A stretch of 64,000 nt of DNA from CAYNHF01 sp964397045 (GTDB lineage Bacteria; Actinomycetota; Acidimicrobiia; Spongiisociales; UBA5794). This document shows positions 52,418 through 59,667 of this stretch, piece by piece. A program made the position numbers and the translations under genes. How positions within the stretch are numbered: position 1 is the first letter of the stretch; each line of letters starts with the position of its first letter. A model generated the notes under the pieces. That model was not told the DNA's origin. It worked only from the letters and a program-made list of their open reading frames with translations, and ran no database searches. The stretch covers positions 1 through 64,000 of the forward strand of contig CAYNHF010000011.1 in assembly GCA_964397045.1 (NCBI GenBank), in the 5' to 3' direction.

Positions 52418-53173
52418 ATGGGGACCATCATTGCGCTGGCGAACCAGAAAGGTGGCGTCGCCAAGACGACGACTGTGCAGTCACTGGCCGACGCCTACGC
52501 GGAAATGGGTCGCCGCGCGCTGGTAGTGGACCTGGACCCCCAAGCCTGCCTCACGTTCGCAATGGGGATCGATCCGGACCAGCTCGAGCTGTCTTTGCAC
52601 GACCTGTTCATGGGCACCGCCAAGCTGGACGAGCTGCTCATTGAGCTGGACTCAGCCACCCTGGCTCCGGCAACCATCGACCTTGCAGGTGCCGAGGCGC
52701 ATCTGCTCACCAAAACGGGTCGCGAGTTCGTGCTTGCCAGAGCGCTCCGGCCGGTGGCAGAGGACTACGACTGTGTACTCGTCGACTGCGGGCCTTCGCT
52801 GGGGATCCTCACGATCAACGGCCTCACCGCCGCCGACTACGTTGCGATTCCGTTCCAGGCCGAGACCCTGAGTAACCGCGGGGTCGGCCAGTTGCTCGAA
52901 ACCGTTGAAGACGTCCGCATGTTCACGAATCAGGATCTACGGGTGCTCGGCGCTATCGCCACGGTCCATGATGGCCGAACCCGCTTGGCTCGCGAGGTAC
53001 TAGCCGCTCTCCCCGAAACCTACGGCATTGAGGTACTCGAACCCCCAATTCCCAAATCGGTTCGAGTGGCCGAGGCGCCTGCCCGAGGCGTTTCGGTGCT
53101 CGAACATGCGGGTCGATCGAAGAGCGCGGAGGCGTATCGCGCCCTCGCGCACACGATCGACGAGAAGCTGTGA
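52418..53173 (+). CDS. ParA/MinD-like ATPase
   Basis: A 251-residue P-loop ATPase of the chromosome/cargo-partitioning family. The deviant Walker A QKGGVAKTTT is at residues about 9-18, with the signature lysine at its start. LVVDLDPQACLTF is Walker A', and DCVLVDCGPSLGILTINGL is Walker B with the family's switch residues. ATG 52418 follows AGGA at 8 nt and puts the motif at its normal place. No parB gene is next to it; instead it overlaps a small zinc-ribbon gene by 4 nt. The cargo is therefore unknown. Confidence 0.85.
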   Translation: MGTIIALANQKGGVAKTTTVQSLADAYAEMGRRALVVDLDPQACLTFAMGIDPDQLELSLHDLFMGTAKLDELLIELDSATLAPATIDLAGAEAHLLTKTGREFVLARALRPVAEDYDCVLVDCGPSLGILTINGLTAADYVAIPFQAETLSNRGVGQLLETVEDVRMFTNQDLRVLGAIATVHDGRTRLAREVLAALPETYGIEVLEPPIPKSVRVAEAPARGVSVLEHAGRSKSAEAYRALAHTIDEKL

Positions 53174-53499
53174 CTGCATCCGATCACCCCGGGAAGCGGT
53201 CGCTGTTCTCAGCGGGCAGAGAAGGGGAAGACTGGCCCGCCCAGCCGGGAGAAGACCCTCTGATGGGGGGCACCGCGCCGACGGGCAAGGAAGCGCTGTA
53301 TTCGGTCGGGCCGCATCGCCCGGGGTCTGTGGTGTTTGCCTGCTCCCGGTGCGACCTCAGGAGGCGGATGTCGACGGTGGAGGCCGGAATCCGGGTTCTG
53401 ACGATCTCGGCTTGGGTTCCAGGAAGGCGGTACAGCAGGTGGTTGCTGTGTCCGGATTGTCGCCGGCGCACTTGGTGCCGCATCGACTGGCTGGGTTGA
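53170..53499 (+). CDS. Small zinc-ribbon protein coupled to the ParA-like ATPase
   Basis: A 109-residue soluble protein. The C-terminal half contains CSRC near residue 58 and CPDC near residue 94, the four Cys ligands of a zinc ribbon, with a Lys/Arg-rich region between. The N-terminal half is polar and low in structure. The GTG at 53170 overlaps the ParA-like stop by 4 nt, so translation is coupled. I do not recognise the family; it could be an adaptor or DNA-binding partner in place of ParB. Confidence 0.6.
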   Translation: MTASDHPGKRSLFSAGREGEDWPAQPGEDPLMGGTAPTGKEALYSVGPHRPGSVVFACSRCDLRRRMSTVEAGIRVLTISAWVPGRRYSRWLLCPDCRRRTWCRIDWLG

Positions 53500-53621
53500 G
53501 TTGCCAGACTGGTATTCACGCCGCGATTCCCGTCCAGTTAGATTCTCTTCGGACGAGTTGTGACGACAACGGTGAGGCGGCACGACGAGACGGTGCTCGG
53601 CAAACGGCGCGCGGAGGCGAC

Positions 53622-54713
53622 ATGAAGATTGGTGTGGTTCACGAGGTCAAGCTGGACGAGAACCGGGTCGCGCTGACCCCCTCGGCCGTGCACACCCTGG
53701 TCGATGACGGACACGACGTGCTGGTCGAGTCCGGCGCCGGCCTCGGCTCACGGATCACAGACGATGACTTCGCGACCGAAGGGGCCACGATCGTTGCCGA
53801 TGCAGAGAGCGTGTGGGGTGATGTCGACCTCATGGTGAAGGTCAAGGAACCCCAGCAACAGGAATTCGGTTTTCTCAGTGAGAACCTCACGCTCTTCACC
53901 TACCTGCATCTGGCCGCCTACCCGGCGGTGGCAGCCGCCCTGTGCGATGCCGGTTGCACCGCGGTGGCGTACGAGACCGTCCAGCTGCCAGATGGATCGC
54001 TTCCGTTGCTCGCCCCGATGTCGGAGGTAGCCGGAAGAATGGCCGTACAGGTCGGCGCGCACCTGCTCGAGCGGGCGCAGGGTGGACGCGGGGTGTTGAT
54101 GGGTGGAGTACCCGGCGTGGATCCGGCCAAAGTGGTGGTGATCGGCGCCGGTATGGCCGGCTCGAATGCGGTTCAGGTGGCCGTCGGGATGGGTGCCGAC
54201 GTCGACGTGTTCGACGTGAATCCCGGTCCGCTGCGGCGCCTGGATGCCATCTATCGCGGTGCGCTCACCACGAAGGTCTCCCACCGACTCGACGTCAGGA
54301 ACGCAGCTGAGGAGGCAGACCTTGTCATCGGCGCTGTGCTGTTGCCCGGAGCGAAGGCCCCCCGTGTGTTGACGGCGGAGGACCTGACCGGGATGCACAA
54401 CGGCGCCGTCCTGGTGGACATCTCGATCGATCAGGGCGGCTGCTTCGAGACCTCCCGAGAAACGAAGCATTCCGACCCAACCTACGTTGTCGATGGTGTC
54501 GTCCACTACGCGGTCGGCAACATCCCGGGCGCCGTGCCTCGTACCTCCACCTATGCCCTCACGAACGTCACGCTCCCGTACGTGCGGATGCTGGCGGATC
54601 ACCCGCTCGAAGTGGCGCTGCAAGCCTGCCCTGAACTCGAAGGCGGGGTAAATACCCGGTCCGGTGAGGTGGTGCATTCGGTGGTGGCAGCGGCGCTGGC
54701 AGGCGCGGAGTGA
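53622..54713 (+). CDS. ald: Alanine dehydrogenase
   Basis: A 363-residue NAD+-dependent enzyme converting L-alanine to pyruvate and ammonia. The N-terminal domain starts MKIGVVHEVKLDENRVALTP, with the substrate-binding Arg, and VKVKEPQQQE contains the catalytic Lys. HLAAYP and MSEVAGRMAVQVGA follow, and VVIGAGMAGSNAVQVA is the NAD-binding motif. DISIDQGGCFET is the late block of the family. GCGGAGG stands just before the ATG at 53622. It is monocistronic as far as can be seen. Confidence 0.92.
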   Translation: MKIGVVHEVKLDENRVALTPSAVHTLVDDGHDVLVESGAGLGSRITDDDFATEGATIVADAESVWGDVDLMVKVKEPQQQEFGFLSENLTLFTYLHLAAYPAVAAALCDAGCTAVAYETVQLPDGSLPLLAPMSEVAGRMAVQVGAHLLERAQGGRGVLMGGVPGVDPAKVVVIGAGMAGSNAVQVAVGMGADVDVFDVNPGPLRRLDAIYRGALTTKVSHRLDVRNAAEEADLVIGAVLLPGAKAPRVLTAEDLTGMHNGAVLVDISIDQGGCFETSRETKHSDPTYVVDGVVHYAVGNIPGAVPRTSTYALTNVTLPYVRMLADHPLEVALQACPELEGGVNTRSGEVVHSVVAAALAGAE

Positions 54714-54799
54714 AGTGGTCTTCTGCTCCACTTCCAGAATCGCCTGGACGCACTGCGGTGCGTAGAATGCTGCCCTGAAACCCGTCGAGAAAGGCAGTT

Positions 54800-55159
54800 A
54801 TGAACTTCTGGCAAGTACTCATGACGATGATCTGGTTCTTCTTCTTCGTTATGTGGGTATGGATCGTCATCATGGTGTTCGTGGACAACTTCCGTCGCAA
54901 TGACCACTCCGGCTGGGCAAAAGCGGGCTGGACGGTGCTCATTCTCTTCCTGCCGTTACTGGGTGTGCTCATCTACCTGATCGCACGGCCCAAGATGACG
55001 GAGCAGGACCAGGAGTTGATGGCACAAGCGGACGCCGCTCAGCGTGCCGCTTCCGGCGACAGCTCAGCGGACGACCTGCAGAAGCTGGCCGACCTGCACG
55101 ACTCGGGGAAGCTGACGGACGAGGAGTACGCGGAGGCGAAGGCCAAGATCATCTCCTAG
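54800..55159 (+). CDS. Small membrane protein with SHOCT domain
   Basis: A 119-residue protein. Two hydrophobic spans (MIWFFFFVMWVWIVIMVFV and AGWTVLILFLPLLGVLIYLI) resemble the phospholipase-D N-terminal PLDc_N domain. The C-terminal 30 residues, LQKLADLHDSGKLTDEEYAEAKAKI, are a SHOCT motif, seen in many actinobacterial small membrane proteins. The function is not known. An intrinsic terminator with a TTCG loop follows at 55197, and the gene is transcribed alone. Confidence 0.8.
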   Translation: MNFWQVLMTMIWFFFFVMWVWIVIMVFVDNFRRNDHSGWAKAGWTVLILFLPLLGVLIYLIARPKMTEQDQELMAQADAAQRAASGDSSADDLQKLADLHDSGKLTDEEYAEAKAKIIS

Positions 55160-55196
55160 ACACCTCGCTGCGCGCTTCGACGCGTGACGAGCGGCT

Positions 55197-55230
55197 GCGC
55201 CCGTCTCTTCGGAGGCGGGCGCTTCTCATT
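55197..55230 (+). terminator. Intrinsic terminator with TTCG tetraloop
   Basis: GCGCCCG (55197-55203) and CTC pair with GAG and CGGGCGC (55212-55222) around a TTCG loop at 55208-55211, with single-base bulges. The 3' side TTCTCATT is moderately T-rich. It lies 38 nt after the stop of the SHOCT-domain gene. Confidence 0.7.
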
Positions 55231-55327
55231 GTCACGCGACGCCATGAGGTTGCGGCGTCGAGGCGCGAGTCAAGCGCAGCGTCTCGCCATCAGATCTGGG
55301 ACGGATCGGGTTCGGGCGTCAGATTGA

Positions 55328-55510
55328 TCAGAGCGCGGAGGAGATGTCCGAGACGTTGCTCATCGTCTGATCGCCCACGATCGTGATGGCTGCGATCGCC
55401 AACACCGCGATCAGCATTACCAGGATTCCGTATTCCGCGAGGTTGGCACCTCGTTCGTCCTTGAATTGCCCTCGAACGGTCTGGCCCCATACCGCGAATC
55501 GCAGCACCAT
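55328..55510 (-). CDS. Flp/Fap-type pilin
   Basis: A 60-residue type IVb pilin precursor. The prepilin-peptidase site is G21 followed by ANLAEYG, giving the Glu at mature position 5 and Tyr at 6. A single hydrophobic span (ILVMLIAVLAIAAITIVG) then forms the pilus core. Basic N-terminal leader residues and GGGAGG before the ATG at 55510 fit. The rest of a Tad locus (CpaF, TadB/C, peptidase) is not in the window, so the pilin is an orphan here. Confidence 0.85.
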   Translation of the reverse strand: MVLRFAVWGQTVRGQFKDERGANLAEYGILVMLIAVLAIAAITIVGDQTMSNVSDISSAL

Positions 55511-55725
55511 TTCGCCTCCCTACCTGGATTTGACCGTCCGAGCCCTACCTCTGACGACCACAGATTGTGTCCTTCGCCACGGTAACGGCTACGTTAAGTG
55601 GTTCCTACGGGTCGATCGAATCATTTCTTGCCTCGCGCACCAGGCGCCTATTGACTGCCATCCGTGGTTGCACGTACACTTTGCGTGCGCTGGGGGCGGG
55701 CTTTCCCCGGCCGGTAGGAAGGCAC

Positions 55726-56400
55726 ATGCTCAAGAAGGGTGCGTGTGCTTTGAATGTGTCAACGGCTGAGATCCGGGGACGAAGCTTCGACAAGGTCCGC
55801 AAGGGATACGATCCGGTGGTGGTCGACGCGTTCCTCGCAGAGGTCGCAGACGCGATCGACGCGAGTGTTTCCACACCTGATTCCGGCGAGTCGGACACTG
55901 CCTCAGACGGGCCACGAGATCAATTGCTGGCAGACGCCAAGAACGAGATCGGCCGCATCCGTCGCATGGCGGAGGCGAGTGCGGAGCGCACGATTCGTGA
56001 TGCCACCGATGAAGCCCAGCGCACGATGATCGACGCCAGGCGTGACGCACTCGCGCTGATGGAACACTCGCGGGCCGAGGCGGACGCAGTAGTAACTGAG
56101 GCCAGGCTGGAGCAGGGCGCTCTGGAGGAACGGATCATCGAATTGCGGCAGGTGGTGAGGCGAACCGAACACCTGCTGAAAGCCATGGCCTCTGGTGCGC
56201 TCGGCGACGTCGCCAAAGCCGGCTCCACACTGGCAACGGTTGAATTCGAGACGAGTGATGCACTGCGGGTCGAGTTGGATCAGGGTGGAGACCTGCGAGT
56301 CGACGCATCCGTTCCGCCTTCTGAAGACGGAGCGGATGGTGACACCTCACTTCCCGATTCGGTCGACCGCCTGCTGGACCAATTGCGCGATATCAGCTGA
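55726..56400 (+). CDS. DivIVA-domain coiled-coil protein
   Basis: A 224-residue protein. Residues about 12-45 (AEIRGRSFDKVRKGYDPVVV then FLAEVADAI) match the DivIVA membrane-curvature-binding domain. Residues about 70-170 are a long coiled coil with Ala/Arg/Glu heptads, and the last 50 residues are acidic. Such proteins organise polar growth or septation in actinobacteria. ATG 55726 is chosen because AGGAAGG precedes it by 4 nt and the DivIVA domain then begins normally. TTG 55750 or GTG 55756 are alternatives. The patatin gene is convergent. Confidence 0.78.
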   Translation: MLKKGACALNVSTAEIRGRSFDKVRKGYDPVVVDAFLAEVADAIDASVSTPDSGESDTASDGPRDQLLADAKNEIGRIRRMAEASAERTIRDATDEAQRTMIDARRDALALMEHSRAEADAVVTEARLEQGALEERIIELRQVVRRTEHLLKAMASGALGDVAKAGSTLATVEFETSDALRVELDQGGDLRVDASVPPSEDGADGDTSLPDSVDRLLDQLRDIS

Positions 56401-56417
56401 GGAACGACCGCGGGTCG

Positions 56418-57383
56418 TCAATGAGACTCCACAGCCCGGTCGGTAGCCAGGTGGCGATGCAGTAGCTTCCAGGTGTCCGGGCGCGCCAGTTCATCATTGA
56501 GCGATCGGAGTGTGCGCAGAAAAACCGGAACCAGCGCATCAACTGCCATCGGATTAGGCCGGGCTGCTTCCAGGACCCGTTCGTCTGGGCGCAACACCAG
56601 CACATCGGTATGAGGCCAGGTCTCCTGGATCAGTGCCAGCTCGCCGTCCAACGCGAGACGGCCGACACGGTCGAAGGCGTCTTCGTAGAAGCGGGCATGG
56701 GGCCGCGACTCCGAGGCCGCAAGCGGGGCGAGCACGATGATCAGGTCGAGCGGCTCCGGGTGTGCCAGCAGGAGGTCGGCGGATGTGCCGCTGGCGACAC
56801 CGCCGTCGACGTACCATCTTCCGTCAATCGGCACCGGCTCGAACACGACCGGTACGGCGGTTGACGCTGCCACCGCGAGCTTCAGTGGCACATCCGGGGC
56901 GGCGTCGGTACCGAATGGCGTCCGTCTCCTCTTTTCGAGGTCGTACGCGAGGATGACGAGGGGTCGGGCGGGCCAACCTTCCGCGGCGTCGCCGAGCATG
57001 TCCTCGACCCAGTCCGCCATTCCCTCGGTCGTGAAGCGAGCCGGGCTTCCCAGACCGAGTGTGAGGTCGGGCCGGCGCAGACCGGGCATCACGCCACGCC
57101 GCAGCCAACGTCCGACGCCGCGGGGACGACATTTGCGATACACATAGTGCCGCCAGTGGGCAGTCAGCTCATCGGGATCGTCTACGTCGCCGACGAATGC
57201 TTCCATGTCGAGCCGATCGGATCGAACCAACGCCCCAACGAAGGCTCCTGAGGATGTGCCGATGATGACGTCCGCGTCGTTTGGATTCCAGCCGGTGGCA
57301 GCCTCGATGGCGAGGAGTGCCCCGAAGTGAAATGCCGCGCCCGTAATCCCTCCACCACCGAGTACCAGACCTACGCCGCTCAC
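56418..57383 (-). CDS. Patatin-like phospholipase
   Basis: A 321-residue cytosolic lipid hydrolase. LVLGGGGITGAAFHFG forms the oxyanion loop at the N-terminus, GTSSGAFVGALV holds the nucleophile Ser of GxSxG, and YVDGGVASG the catalytic Asp of the dyad. The family order and length are normal. The GTG at 57383 has AAGGTGGG a few bases upstream. The divergent mshD gene starts 94 nt away. The lipid substrate is not known; the C-terminal 90 residues are less conserved. Confidence 0.85.
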   Translation of the reverse strand: MSGVGLVLGGGGITGAAFHFGALLAIEAATGWNPNDADVIIGTSSGAFVGALVRSDRLDMEAFVGDVDDPDELTAHWRHYVYRKCRPRGVGRWLRRGVMPGLRRPDLTLGLGSPARFTTEGMADWVEDMLGDAAEGWPARPLVILAYDLEKRRRTPFGTDAAPDVPLKLAVAASTAVPVVFEPVPIDGRWYVDGGVASGTSADLLLAHPEPLDLIIVLAPLAASESRPHARFYEDAFDRVGRLALDGELALIQETWPHTDVLVLRPDERVLEAARPNPMAVDALVPVFLRTLRSLNDELARPDTWKLLHRHLATDRAVESH

Positions 57384-57477
57384 GGGCCCACCTTACGACG
57401 ACGCTTCCCGAACCGGAGCATTGCAGGTGTGCCGCGTGTGGCGGAGAGGATCCTGCCCCGACCCTAGGGTGAGCGTC

Positions 57478-58380
57478 ATGGATGGTATGCGATCGGCCGT
57501 GCCGACTGACCGGGGAGCCATCGAAGCGTTCATTTCCGGGGCCGGGACCCGCGACGATCCTCCTGTACTGACGGAGTACAAAATGCGGGCCATGACCGGC
57601 GAGGTTCCGGGCCGGAGCTTCGTCGGGTTCGCAGGAGAGGATCTGGTTGGGTACGTCCAGGCAGCATGGCACCCACCAATCACGGACGAGGGCCGCGGGC
57701 ACTGGGCATTCGAGGTCGTGGTCGACCCAGGCGAGATCGGTGATGCCACCCGCCTGCTGTCCTGCGCCGGCGCGGATATCCCCGGTGAGGCCGCGTTGCT
57801 CGTGTGGGTGTGGGATGCGGCGCTCGACGCCCAGCTCGAGGCAGCCGGTTTCCGCGAGGTGCGGAGGATCGAGCGCATGTCGGTCGAGCTTCCGCTCGCG
57901 ATCGACGCTCCACTCCCAGAAGGCATCCGCCTCGCGCCCTTTCGGGTTCACCGTGACGAATCGGCGTGGATCGCAACGAACAACCGCGCCTTCGCGGGCC
58001 ATCCGGAGAATGGAGCCGTGAACTCGGAAGAGATGCGCGGCCGGATGGCACTCAGCTGGTTTTCAGCAGGGGACCTGCTCATGGCGTGGCAGGAGGACCA
58101 ACTCGCCGGGTCCTGCTGGACGAAAGTGCGCCCCGGCGGGGTCGGAGAGATCTACATCATCGGGGTTGATCCCGCTGTTGAGGGGAGCGGCCTGGGAAAG
58201 GCTCTGCTCATGGCCGGAGCGCGTCATCTGCATCGGGAGCGCAACTGCAGTCGACTCATGCTGTTCACGGATACCGCCAATGTCAGGGCGCAACGCCTGT
58301 ACACCTCGGTTGGTTTTGTCACCGACCTCGTCAACCGCCAATTGGAATTCCCGGATCGGACTGGCGCACCTGCGGTGTAG
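57478..58380 (+). CDS. mshD: Mycothiol synthase (acetyltransferase)
   Basis: A 300-residue tandem-GNAT enzyme that acetylates Cys-GlcN-Ins in the last step of mycothiol synthesis. The C-terminal GNAT domain has AFAGHPENG and AWQEDQLAGSCWTKVRP. EIYIIGVDPAVEGSGLGKAL is the acetyl-CoA loop, and the fold closes with RLYTSVGFV. The N-terminal domain is the degenerate half, as in known MshD. Mycothiol occurs only in actinobacteria, so this gene helps place the organism. ATG 57478 follows AGGGTGAG. The zinc-ribbon gene at 58391 is convergent. Confidence 0.88.
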   Translation: MDGMRSAVPTDRGAIEAFISGAGTRDDPPVLTEYKMRAMTGEVPGRSFVGFAGEDLVGYVQAAWHPPITDEGRGHWAFEVVVDPGEIGDATRLLSCAGADIPGEAALLVWVWDAALDAQLEAAGFREVRRIERMSVELPLAIDAPLPEGIRLAPFRVHRDESAWIATNNRAFAGHPENGAVNSEEMRGRMALSWFSAGDLLMAWQEDQLAGSCWTKVRPGGVGEIYIIGVDPAVEGSGLGKALLMAGARHLHRERNCSRLMLFTDTANVRAQRLYTSVGFVTDLVNRQLEFPDRTGAPAV

Positions 58381-58390
58381 AGCGGGGTGA

Positions 58391-58600
58391 TCAGCCGAAG
58401 CGCTGGCCACAGGAGGGACAACGCTGGTCATTCTCACCCGTTGCCGCCCGACACCAGGGACAGGGGAGGTCGGCGCCGTCGGTGTCGTGAGGTGAGCGCA
58501 GTTGGTCACGACCGAAGCCATCAACTGCGGTAGTGCTGCGACGGGCCACCGCCACGACTCCGGCAGCTACGAATGCACTCGCTACCAGGAACTCCACCAT
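58391..58600 (-). CDS. Small membrane-anchored zinc-ribbon protein
   Basis: A 69-residue protein. Residues 3-19 (FLVASAFVAAGVVAVA) form one span, and the C-terminal half carries CPWC and CPSC, the ligands of a zinc ribbon. The ATG at 58600 has GGAG a few bases before it; a GTG 12 nt upstream is too close to that site. The function is not known. It is convergent with mshD. Confidence 0.6.
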   Translation of the reverse strand: MVEFLVASAFVAAGVVAVARRSTTAVDGFGRDQLRSPHDTDGADLPCPWCRAATGENDQRCPSCGQRFG

Positions 58601-58690
58601 CGTGATCTCCACACATCGACGACGGATATCATCGTAAGAGCGATAGTGTCGTTTTTCGCGGATTTCCGCGCGGGATCCGCCCGCAAATCG

Positions 58691-59548
58691 CTACTCGGTG
58701 TTCGCGATGGCAATCGCCTCGTCGAGTTGGGCGGCGAGCAAACTGAAGTCTGCTCCGCCGCTGCGCACGGTTTCCTCGGCCTCGGAGACCAGCATCATCC
58801 CCGTGTGATAGACCGCCCAGCGGGCAAGTTGCACACGTGCGATCGTGCTCCCGTAGCCCTCCAGCAGCGCATCGGACGCCGCCGTTCCTGCCTCGAGCCT
58901 GAGGAGCCAGCCGAGCCGGGTGAGATCCCACTCGGGCGGGGCCAAGGTGGCCCACTCCCAATTGATGAGCGTCACCGCCCCGAGGTCGTCGACGATGACC
59001 CGGCTCGGTTTGGGATCGGCATGTGCCGCTTTGGGATCGCTCGCTGCCGGAGGCCGCGTCGCGCGAGCCGCTTCAAGGGTGGCAGCCGGAATCTGGAGTT
59101 TGCCGCGATAGCGCTCGAGGCGGCGGAACGTAGACACGAAGTCCACGGCGATCCATTCCTGGTCCATTCCGTGTGACAGGTTTGACATAGCCGCCGGGGT
59201 TGTCTCATGGACCCGGCGTAGCAGTTCGCCAGCCTTGCGGGCGAGCCCCGGATTGTCGGGCAGCGTAGCCAGACTCCACCGCCCTGCGTCTGCGAACATG
59301 GCCCAGACCCGGTCCCCGTCCACACCTTGGTCGAGCAGCACGGGCAACCCTTCTTGGGCCCCCAGCGCCTCGAGTGCATGCATTTCGCGACGGGCCCGCG
59401 CATCGGTGCCGTACAGCTTCAAGATCACAGGGCCGTCTTCGCGCCAGAGACGGAAGACGTCATTGCCGTGCAGCGACCTCTCACCGTCGGCGAGGCGCTG
59501 GATTCGTCCGCCCCCTGCGTGTTGTTCTGCAATTACCAGTGGGTCCAC
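58691..59548 (-). CDS. APH-fold protein with degenerate kinase site
   Basis: A 285-residue protein of the aminoglycoside-phosphotransferase superfamily. The N-lobe has VILKLYG with the ATP-binding Lys. The C-lobe catalytic loop reads HADPKPSR (176-183) where the family expects H-x-D-x4-N, so the metal-binding Asn is Arg183. The second metal Asp is Asn196 in INWEWATLAPPEWDL. The catalytic Asp178 remains. With two metal ligands lost it may be a pseudokinase or bind a substrate without phosphorylating it. It is divergent from thrS. Confidence 0.7.
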   Translation of the reverse strand: MDPLVIAEQHAGGGRIQRLADGERSLHGNDVFRLWREDGPVILKLYGTDARARREMHALEALGAQEGLPVLLDQGVDGDRVWAMFADAGRWSLATLPDNPGLARKAGELLRRVHETTPAAMSNLSHGMDQEWIAVDFVSTFRRLERYRGKLQIPAATLEAARATRPPAASDPKAAHADPKPSRVIVDDLGAVTLINWEWATLAPPEWDLTRLGWLLRLEAGTAASDALLEGYGSTIARVQLARWAVYHTGMMLVSEAEETVRSGGADFSLLAAQLDEAIAIANTE

Positions 59549-59667
59549 GTCTCGTCCCCTCCGACACCCGTTCTGTCCGCGTCATATTCTCGCACAGGCC
59601 GCAGGGTCCCGTGGGCATTGTTGTTGGTTAGCCTGATGGCTCACATGTACCGCGAGAGGCAGCGCAG

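Noticed and set aside
59549..59667. T-box leader for thrS
   Set aside because: No specifier stem, T-box bulge sequence or terminator pair is visible in the 119 nt before the gene.
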